Source: Rhodoferax aquaticus
GTDB lineage: Bacteria > Pseudomonadota > Gammaproteobacteria > Burkholderiales > Burkholderiaceae_C
DNA length: 64,000 bases
Assembly: GCF_006974105.1 (NCBI RefSeq)
Contig: NZ_CP036282.1
Span: forward strand, 124,001-188,000
Reading direction: 5' to 3'
Position numbers and translations under genes: made by a program. Positions 58,081 through 64,000 of this stretch are shown piece after piece; position 1 is the first letter of the stretch; the number at the start of each line of letters is the position of its first letter. The notes beneath the pieces were generated by a model. The model was not told the DNA's origin and made no database searches. It was given only the letters and a program-made list of their open reading frames with translations.

Positions 58081-58794
58081 CTAAGCGTGTGTTTTGGATG
58101 TTGCAGGCGTGTGACCTTGGCGGCGCAGGTCGTTGGCAATGGTGCGTTCTTTGCTCTGCATGGCGTGCTCAAACATGGCCTGCCCGGCGGCATCTGCATC
58201 TTTGGACGCAATGGCTTTCAAAATCTTTTGGTGCTCGTTGGCAGACACGGGCATCTTCCAGCCTTCAGACAGGTTCAGGCGCCTAAAGAGCGAGAGCTCT
58301 TTGATGAGCTTGCGGTAAATAGCGACCAGCTTGCTATTGCCCGTCATCTCCACCAAGCGGTCGTGAAACTTCAGGTTCAGCAGGTGGTACTGGTAGGTGT
58401 CATCGGCTTTGGCGGCTTTTTTCATGGCGTCTACCAACTCGCGCAGTTCTTTGAGCTGCTGGGGTGTGGCCTCGGTGGCGAGCTTGCGGCCCACCATCTG
58501 GTCCATGGCGGCGCGCAGGTCAAAGATTTCGATGGCTTCTTCGATCGGAATGGCTTTGACAAACACGCCACGGTTTTTCTCCGTGCGTACCAAGCCGGCT
58601 TCGTCCAGCATGCGAAAAGCTTCACGAATGGGGCCACGCGAAACGCCCATTTTTTCAGCCAGGGTGACTTCAATCAGCTGGCTGCCGGGTGGATATTCGC
58701 CCGCAAGAATGGCACGTTCAATTTCTTGTTGCACCACAGTGGCGAGTGAGCTGCTCTGTAGCAGTGCAATGGTGGGGTTGGTCACAGCGTTCAT
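58081..58794 (-). CDS. GntR family regulator of the phosphonate locus
   Basis: 237 residues from ATG at 58794; an in-frame ATG at 58818 would add eight residues. FadR/VanR-type: N-terminal winged helix (EYPPGSQLIEVTLAEKMGV, preceding SRGPIREAFRML) and a helical FCD ligand domain (LRAAMDQMVGRKLATEA, HDRLVEM with FCD metal ligands). It heads the minus-strand phn operon and faces phnS, so it likely controls both. Inverted repeats at 58823-58853 and 58893-58928 are candidate sites. Effector may be a pathway phosphonate. Confidence 0.88.
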   Translation of the reverse strand: MNAVTNPTIALLQSSSLATVVQQEIERAILAGEYPPGSQLIEVTLAEKMGVSRGPIREAFRMLDEAGLVRTEKNRGVFVKAIPIEEAIEIFDLRAAMDQMVGRKLATEATPQQLKELRELVDAMKKAAKADDTYQYHLLNLKFHDRLVEMTGNSKLVAIYRKLIKELSLFRRLNLSEGWKMPVSANEHQKILKAIASKDADAAGQAMFEHAMQSKERTIANDLRRQGHTPATSKTHA

Positions 58795-58822
58795 GCATGG
58801 TATTGGAGCACAACGCATTAAA

Positions 58823-58853
58823 TTGTCAACAATCTACAAAAAACAATTGACAA
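58823..58853. promoter_or_regulatory. Inverted repeat TTGTCAA...TTGACAA near the GntR gene
   Basis: TTGTCAA at 58823-58829 and TTGACAA at 58847-58853 are perfect inverted copies 17 bases apart, just upstream of the GntR gene. A plausible operator for autoregulation. Confidence 0.45.
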
Positions 58854-58892
58854 GTGTGTTGCTGAATCGTTCAATTAAGAGTGAGACATGTG

Positions 58893-58928
58893 AGGTGACA
58901 TGATTAATGGTTAAAAATGTCATCACCT
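58893..58928. promoter_or_regulatory. Inverted repeat AGGTGACAT...ATGTCATCACCT upstream of phnS
   Basis: AGGTGACAT (58893-58901) and ATGTCATCACCT (58917-58928) form an imperfect inverted repeat, with three extra bases in the right arm, about 50 bases upstream of the phnS start. A candidate GntR or other operator for the importer operon. Confidence 0.45.
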
Positions 58929-58977
58929 TGTCACATTAAAAACTGAGCATTGCGGTCTTTCAACCAAGGAGCTTCAC

Positions 58978-60015
58978 GTGAAAATTTCCACTGTGTCTAA
59001 GGCGCTTGTCGTAACCGGGCTGCTGGCATTTGCCAGCTTCGCGTCCGCCCAAAAAACCCAGCTGCTGGTTTACACCGCACTGGAAACTGACCAGCTGAAG
59101 GCCTACCAAGAGGCCTTCAACAAAGTCAACCCCGACATCGAGTTGAAATGGGTACGCGACTCAACCGGTGTGATCACTGCCAAGCTCCTGGCGGAAAAAG
59201 CCAACCCCCAAGCCGACGCCATCATGGGCGTGGCGGCCACCAGCTTGGCCCTGATGGACAAGCAAGGCATGCTGGAGCCCTATGCGCCCTTGAACTTGGA
59301 CGCCATCATGAGCCAGTACCGTGACAAAAAGAAGGTGCCTAGCTGGTGGGGTATGGATGTGTGGGGCGCCACCATCTGCTTCAACACCGTAGAAGCCCAA
59401 AAGCGCAATATCCCCAAGCCAGAAACTTGGCAAGACCTCACCAAACCGGTCTACAAAGGCCAAGTCGTGATGCCTAACCCCGCATCCAGCGGCACGGGTT
59501 ACTTTGACGTAGTGGCGTGGCTCACCTTGTTTGGCGACAAAGACGGCAAGGGCGGCGGCTGGAAGTACATGGATGCGCTGCACGACAACATTGGCCAGTA
59601 CACCCACTCAGGCTCCAAGCCCTGCAATATGGCGGCCAGCGGCGAATACGTGGTGGGCATCTCGTTTGAATACCGCGCCAATGCCAACAAAGCCAAGGGC
59701 GCACCCATTGACTTGGTGTTCCCCAAAGAAGGTCTGGGTTGGGACCTGGAAGCCTTTGCCATCCACAAGGGCACCAAGAAGCTAGACGCTGCGAAGAAGT
59801 TGGCGGACTGGGCCTCGAGCAAAGACGCCATGATGCTGTACGGCAAAAACTTTGCCATCACCGCACAACCTGGCGTGGCCGCACCTTTGGCCAATGTGCC
59901 CAAAGACTATGAGCAGCGTTTGGTCAAGCTGGACTTTGGCTACGCAGCAGAGCAACGCGAACGTATCTTGACCGAGTGGACCAAGCGCTACGACGGCAAG
60001 AGCGAAAAGCGCTAA
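58978..60015 (+). CDS. phnS: 2-Aminoethylphosphonate ABC transporter binding protein
   Basis: 345 residues from GTG at 58978, six bases after AAGGAG. Signal peptide MKISTVSKALVVTGLLAFAS (cut after ASAQ). Type II binding protein: LLVYTALETDQLKAYQEAF, WVRDSTGVITAKLLAEKANP, SWWGMDVWGATICFNTVEAQ, and a conserved PASSGTGYFDVVAWL ligand loop. Placed directly before an ATPase and fused permease and before phnW, so AEP is the likely ligand. Followed by a stem-loop that may protect its transcript. Confidence 0.92.
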   Translation: MKISTVSKALVVTGLLAFASFASAQKTQLLVYTALETDQLKAYQEAFNKVNPDIELKWVRDSTGVITAKLLAEKANPQADAIMGVAATSLALMDKQGMLEPYAPLNLDAIMSQYRDKKKVPSWWGMDVWGATICFNTVEAQKRNIPKPETWQDLTKPVYKGQVVMPNPASSGTGYFDVVAWLTLFGDKDGKGGGWKYMDALHDNIGQYTHSGSKPCNMAASGEYVVGISFEYRANANKAKGAPIDLVFPKEGLGWDLEAFAIHKGTKKLDAAKKLADWASSKDAMMLYGKNFAITAQPGVAAPLANVPKDYEQRLVKLDFGYAAEQRERILTEWTKRYDGKSEKR

Positions 60016-60041
60016 TTCCCTGTACGTACCTGAGGCACCTT

Positions 60042-60068
60042 GGGCCACTGCATACGGTGCAGTGGCCC
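60042..60068 (+). other. Stem-loop between phnS and phnT
   Basis: Perfect 11-base stem GGGCCACTGCA (60042-60052) with TGCAGTGGCCC (60058-60068) and a 5-base loop, no T-run after it. It likely stabilises the phnS transcript or partly limits readthrough into phnT, giving excess binding protein. Confidence 0.65.
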
Positions 60069-60083
60069 TTACCGACCCAAAGC

Positions 60084-61136
60084 ATGAGTTCCACCCCTTT
60101 CCTCCAATTGCGCCAAGTTCGCAAAGAATTTGGCAGCTTCACGGCGCTGCAAGACATTGACCTTGACATTGGCAAGGGAGAGTTCGTGTGCTTTCTGGGC
60201 CCCTCGGGCTGTGGCAAAACTACCTTGCTGCGCATCATTGCTGGCCTAGAGGTGCAGACCCGTGGCCACATCTCCCAAGGGGGGCGCGATGTGTCGCTGC
60301 TGCCGCCTGCCTTGCGTGACTACGGCATCGTGTTCCAAAGCTATGCCCTGTTCCCCAACCTCTCGGTGGCGGACAACGTGGCCTATGGCTTGGTGAACCG
60401 CAACACACCGCGTGCCCACGTGAAGCAGCGCGTGTCTGAGCTGGTGAAGTTGGTCGGCCTGCCCGGCAGCGAAGGCAAATACCCGGGGCAGCTCTCGGGT
60501 GGCCAGCAGCAGCGCATTGCCTTAGCCCGCGCCTTGGCGACCTCACCCGGCTTGCTGTTGCTGGACGAGCCCTTATCCGCTCTGGATGCGCTGGAGCGCG
60601 TGCGCTTGCGCCAAGAAATTCGGGCGCTGCAGCAGTCTTTGGGGGTGACCACCATCATGGTCACCCATGACCAAGAAGAGGCCCTGAGCGTGGCCGACCG
60701 CATTGTGGTGATGAACCAAGGTGCCATTGAACAGGTGGGCACGCCTATGGAGATTTACCGCGAGCCTGCCTCGCCCTTTGTGGCCGACTTTGTGGGCAAG
60801 GTCAACGTGCTGCCTGCCCGCTTGGAGCAAGGCGAGCTGCATGTCGGCGGCATGCGCTTGCCGTTTGAGGGTGTGAGCCGCGACGTGCGCTTGTACCTGC
60901 GCCCTGAAGACGTGCTGGCCCGCCCCATTGCAGCGGGTGATGCGCATGTGTTTGACGCCCGCATCGACAAGATCGAATTTTTAGGCTCGTACTGCCATGT
61001 GCATGTGAACGCGCCTGCCTTGAATGCGCACGACTTGGTGGTCTACCTGTCGCTCAACTTTTTGTCAGAGCAGTCTTTGCAAGTGGGCTCCAGCCTGCCA
61101 CTCAAGTTGCTGCCTGAGCGCATGAAGGTGTTTTGA
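60084..61136 (+). CDS. phnT: 2-Aminoethylphosphonate ABC transporter ATP-binding protein
   Basis: 350 residues from ATG at 60084 (MSSTPFLQLRQVRKEFG); the upstream frame overlaps phnS. Walker A GPSGCGKTTLLR near 42-53, Q-loop VFQSYALFPN, signature LSGGQQQRIALARAL, Walker B LLLLDEPLSALD, H-loop VTHDQEEAL, and a TOBE domain with LYLRPEDVL. Stop overlaps the permease start (TGATG). The family includes PotA and FbpC; AEP specificity comes from the operon. Confidence 0.92.
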   Translation: MSSTPFLQLRQVRKEFGSFTALQDIDLDIGKGEFVCFLGPSGCGKTTLLRIIAGLEVQTRGHISQGGRDVSLLPPALRDYGIVFQSYALFPNLSVADNVAYGLVNRNTPRAHVKQRVSELVKLVGLPGSEGKYPGQLSGGQQQRIALARALATSPGLLLLDEPLSALDALERVRLRQEIRALQQSLGVTTIMVTHDQEEALSVADRIVVMNQGAIEQVGTPMEIYREPASPFVADFVGKVNVLPARLEQGELHVGGMRLPFEGVSRDVRLYLRPEDVLARPIAAGDAHVFDARIDKIEFLGSYCHVHVNAPALNAHDLVVYLSLNFLSEQSLQVGSSLPLKLLPERMKVF

Positions 61137-62854
61137 TGTCTGCCGTGCTGCCCATTTGTGCCGCTGCCCCGGTGCAGCTCAAACAACACTGGATTGACCG
61201 TCTGGCGCACGTGGCTATTGCGATCATAGCTCTGGTTTTGATAGCATTTTTGGCGTCGCCCCTGCTGGCGATCTTGGTGCAGTCCACCGCCAATGCCGAT
61301 GGCAACTTTGTGTGGTTTGACAACTTTGTGGCCTACGCCAAAACCCCAGCGCTCCTAGGCAGTTTGTGGAACAGCGTGTGGGTGTCGGCCGTGGTCACCG
61401 TGATCACGCTGCCCTTGGCGTTTACCTTTGCCTATGCATTGACGCGTTCGTGCATGCCGTTCAAGGCCTTTTTTCGCGGTATTACCTTGGTGCCGCTGCT
61501 GGCGCCGTCGCTGCTGTCGGCGATCTCTTTGATCTACTGGTTTGGTAACCAGGGGGTGCTCAAGGGCTGGATGCACGCAGTGGGCATCTCCGAAATTTAT
61601 GGTGCACCCGGCATCATCTTGGCCGAGTGCTTTGCCGTGTTCCCCCATGCGCTGATGATCTTGGTGACGGCCTTGAGCCTCTCCGACGCACGCTTGTACG
61701 AGGCGGCAGACGCCATGGGCACCAGCGCGCGGCGCAAGTTTTTCACCATCACCCTGCCCGGTGCCAAGTACGGTCTGATCTCTGCCGCTATGGTCACGTT
61801 CACCTTGGTGGTGACCGACTTCGGCATTCCCAAGGTGATTGGCGGCAACTTCAATGTGTTGGCTACCGACGTGTTCAAGCTGGTGATCGGCCAGCAAGAC
61901 TTTGCCAAGGGCGCGGTGGTTGCCATTGTGCTTTTGGCCCCTGCATTGTTGAGCTTTGCGGTGGATGGCTACGTGAGCCGTCGCCAAACCGCCATGCTGA
62001 CCGCGCGCGCTGTGCCATACCGCCCCAAGCCCTCCGCCACGCACGACCGTTGGATGACCGCGTTCTGCTGCGTGATTGCCGCGCTGGTGCTTGCCATGTT
62101 GGGCATGGCGGTGTTTGCTTCGTTCGCGACGTTCTGGCCCTACAACTTGACCCCCAGCTGGCGTCACTACACCCTGGGCCTGCTAGACGCGGAGGTGGGA
62201 GAGGCCTTTTTCAACAGCGTAAAGATGGCAGCCGGCACTGCGGTGTTTGGTACCGCCGTGGTGTTTTCAGGTGCTTACCTGCTAGAAAAAACCAAAGGCA
62301 TGGACCGTCTGCGCGGACTGGTGCGCCTGCTGGCGGTGCTGCCTATGGCGGTGCCTGGCTTGGTGCTGGGCTTGGGTTACATCTTTTTCTTTAACGCGCC
62401 GAGCAACCCCTTGAGTGCGATGTACCACACGCTGACTCTTATGACGGTGTGCACCATCATGCACTTCTACACCACGGGCCACCTCACCGCAGTCACCGCG
62501 CTCAAAGCCTTGGACAGCGAGTTCGAGGCCGTGAGTGCCTCACTCAAAGTGCCATTTTTCAAAACGTTCTGGCGCGTGACCTTGCCCGTGTGTGCGCCCG
62601 CGCTGATCGACATGGCGCGCTACTTTTTCATCAATGCCATGACCACCATCTCGGCCGTGGTGTTTCTGTACGCCCCAGAGACCAAAGTGGCCTCCATTGC
62701 CATTTTGAACTTGGACGAATCCGGTGAAATGGGCGCAGCCGCAGCCATGGCCGTGCTGATCGGTCTGACCTCCACCGTGGCGACCTTGCTCTTTATGGTG
62801 CTGGGTTGGTTCGTGACCAAACACACCCAAGCTTGGCGCAACAGCGCGCGCTAG
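61136..62854 (+). CDS. 2-Aminoethylphosphonate ABC transporter permease, two fused domains
   Basis: 572 residues from ATG at 61136, overlapping the phnT stop. About twelve membrane segments in two halves that correspond to PhnU and PhnV of Salmonella-type systems, here one polypeptide. First EAA loop at [20 protein letters not shown] (near 190), second at [20 protein letters not shown] (near 465). Binding-protein-dependent permease signature present in both. Fused permeases occur in related FbpB-type importers. Next gene is phnW, 47 bases downstream. Confidence 0.9.
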   Translation: MSAVLPICAAAPVQLKQHWIDRLAHVAIAIIALVLIAFLASPLLAILVQSTANADGNFVWFDNFVAYAKTPALLGSLWNSVWVSAVVTVITLPLAFTFAYALTRSCMPFKAFFRGITLVPLLAPSLLSAISLIYWFGNQGVLKGWMHAVGISEIYGAPGIILAECFAVFPHALMILVTALSLSDARLYEAADAMGTSARRKFFTITLPGAKYGLISAAMVTFTLVVTDFGIPKVIGGNFNVLATDVFKLVIGQQDFAKGAVVAIVLLAPALLSFAVDGYVSRRQTAMLTARAVPYRPKPSATHDRWMTAFCCVIAALVLAMLGMAVFASFATFWPYNLTPSWRHYTLGLLDAEVGEAFFNSVKMAAGTAVFGTAVVFSGAYLLEKTKGMDRLRGLVRLLAVLPMAVPGLVLGLGYIFFFNAPSNPLSAMYHTLTLMTVCTIMHFYTTGHLTAVTALKALDSEFEAVSASLKVPFFKTFWRVTLPVCAPALIDMARYFFINAMTTISAVVFLYAPETKVASIAILNLDESGEMGAAAAMAVLIGLTSTVATLLFMVLGWFVTKHTQAWRNSAR

Positions 62855-62901
62855 CTATCGCAATCCAAGCCCACATCTCAAACACACAGCAGGAGACACC
62901 C

Positions 62902-64000
62902 ATGGACAGAGACAAAATACTGCTCACCCCCGGCCCACTGACCACCACCTTGCGCACCAAGCTGGCCATGCTCAAAGACTGGGGCTCATGGGACGCAGAC
63001 TTTATTGCGGTCACTGCCAGTGTGCGCAAAAGCCTGCTCAACATCGTGCACGGTCAAGAGAGCCATGTGGTGGTGCCCCTGCAAGGCAGTGGCACCTTCA
63101 GCGTGGAGGCAGCTGTAGCCACCGTCGTGCCGCGTGATGGCCACGTCTTGGTCTTGGACAACGGCGCGTACTGCAAGCGGGCAGGGCGCCTCACCACCCT
63201 CATGGGGCGGCGTTGCACCATCCACGAAAGCGATGAAGCCCATGCAGTGTCTGCCAGCGTGTTGGACGGTTTGCTAGCCCAAGACCCCAGCATCACCCAC
63301 GTCATCTTGATCCACTGCGAAACCGGGGCGGGCGTGCTCAACCCACTGCAAGCCGTGGCCGATGTGTGTGCGCGCCACGGCAAGGGTCTGATCGTGGACG
63401 CCATGAGTTCGTTTGGTGCTTTGGAGATTGATGCGCGCACCTGCCAGTTTGACGCCCTCATTGCCGCCAGTGGCAAATGCTTGGAAGGCGTGCCCGGCAT
63501 GGGTTTTGTGTTCATCCGCAAAGCCATTCTGGACGCTTGCGCTGGCAACAGCCAGTCACTCGCCATGGACCTGTACGACCAGTACCAATACATGGAAAAA
63601 ACCGGCCAATGGCGCTTCACCCCGCCCACCCATGTGGTGGTGGCTTTGGCAGAGGCTATTGCCCAGTTCGAGGCGGAGGGTGGCCAACCCGCCCGCTTGG
63701 CGCGCTACCGTGCCAACTACGAAGCATTGGTGCAAGGCATGGCAGGCTTGGGCTTCAAGCCCTTCTTGGACCCCGCAGAGCAAGCGCCCATCATCGTCAC
63801 CTTCCACGCGCCCACCCACCCCAACTACGACTTCAAGCGCTTCTACGAATGCGCCAAGCAATACGGCTTCTTGCTCTACCCCGGCAAGCTCACGCAGGTA
63901 GAAACCTTTCGCGTCGGCTGCATAGGCGCCATAGGCCCCAACGAAATGCGCCAAGCCGTGCACGCCGTGGCGCAGACACTGCAAACCTTGGGGATCGCAC
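62902..64000 (+). CDS. phnW: 2-Aminoethylphosphonate:pyruvate transaminase, 3' end outside window
   Basis: 366 residues visible; the gene runs past the window edge. AGGAG upstream of ATG at 62902. Class V PLP aminotransferase: [10 protein letters not shown] at the N-terminus, [15 protein letters not shown] (cofactor phosphate loop), [13 protein letters not shown] with the PLP-ring Asp, and the Schiff-base Lys192 in [16 protein letters not shown]. Converts AEP and pyruvate to phosphonoacetaldehyde and alanine. Feeds the phnY-phnA route encoded divergently. Confidence 0.95.
   Translation, partial: MDRDKILLTPGPLTTTLRTKLAMLKDWGSWDADFIAVTASVRKSLLNIVHGQESHVVVPLQGSGTFSVEAAVATVVPRDGHVLVLDNGAYCKRAGRLTTLMGRRCTIHESDEAHAVSASVLDGLLAQDPSITHVILIHCETGAGVLNPLQAVADVCARHGKGLIVDAMSSFGALEIDARTCQFDALIAASGKCLEGVPGMGFVFIRKAILDACAGNSQSLAMDLYDQYQYMEKTGQWRFTPPTHVVVALAEAIAQFEAEGGQPARLARYRANYEALVQGMAGLGFKPFLDPAEQAPIIVTFHAPTHPNYDFKRFYECAKQYGFLLYPGKLTQVETFRVGCIGAIGPNEMRQAVHAVAQTLQTLGIA

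Noticed and set aside
61213..61254. GCTATTGCGATCATAGCT inside the fused permease, like the repeat's hairpin
   Set aside because: It encodes an ordinary membrane helix ([12 protein letters not shown]) and lacks the repeat's CGCAGTAT core.

Overview
The window reads as a chromosomal segment from a betaproteobacterium, most likely Comamonadaceae (Rhodoferax/Polaromonas-like). The basis is the roughly 60% GC bulk composition, heavy use of TTG for leucine, the gene families present, and a dispersed intergenic repeat with a TAGCTGC...CGCAGTAT...GGGCGC core that I associate with that family. This is inference, since no rRNA or tRNA gene is present. Coding is dense, no gene-free stretch exceeds 300 bases, and no CRISPR array or intact insertion sequence was seen.

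Layout. 1-2.2 kb: 3' part of a type III restriction subunit (Res), followed by a decayed stretch. 2.5-11.5 kb: thioredoxin-like and GNAT proteins, a Tat-exported sulfate-binding protein, orphan solute-binding proteins, an RbsB-like lipoprotein next to a sensor kinase, and a haem-type hybrid kinase. 11.6-19.7 kb: AraC/DMT, TerC, a MYG1 + Mpv17-like coupled pair, LysR/quinone-reductase-like oxidoreductase, and small proteins. 19.9-21.7 kb: an AT-richer OLD-family ATPase-nuclease, then the 3' remnant of a hydrolase gene. 21.9-32.0 kb: one long minus-strand operon for reductive pyrimidine breakdown (preT-preA-dihydropyrimidinase-amidohydrolase) plus a BMP-type nucleoside-like ABC importer, with a RutR-like palindrome upstream. 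32.2-43.1 kb: mixed housekeeping and accessory genes (metallophosphatase, Old Yellow Enzyme, serine hydrolase + AraC, ABC-F Uup, YiaA, HAD phosphatase). 43.3-48.2 kb: an Fe/aminoethylphosphonate-type ABC importer with an intercistronic terminator. 48.3-51.9 kb: LysR plus VOC-fumarylacetoacetase-maleylacetoacetate isomerase. 52.5-64 kb: a phosphonate catabolic locus.

The phosphonate locus is the most coherent system. A GntR gene heads a minus-strand operon: phosphonoacetate hydrolase (phnA), phosphonoacetaldehyde dehydrogenase (phnY), a PhnZ-like HD oxygenase, an FAD amine oxidoreductase and an EamA transporter. Divergent from it run the 2-aminoethylphosphonate (AEP) importer (phnS, phnT, a fused permease) and phnW. 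The predicted route is AEP import, PhnW transamination to phosphonoacetaldehyde, PhnY oxidation to phosphonoacetate, and PhnA cleavage to acetate and phosphate. The HD oxygenase and FAD enzyme probably widen the substrate range to hydroxylated or N-alkylated AEP.

The pyrimidine operon likely imports nucleosides or bases and degrades uracil/thymine to beta-alanine or beta-aminoisobutyrate, CO2 and ammonia. Both operons fit a heterotroph that scavenges organic N and P. Limits: positions are read by eye, starts are chosen from ribosome-binding sites and family N-termini, and no database search was possible.
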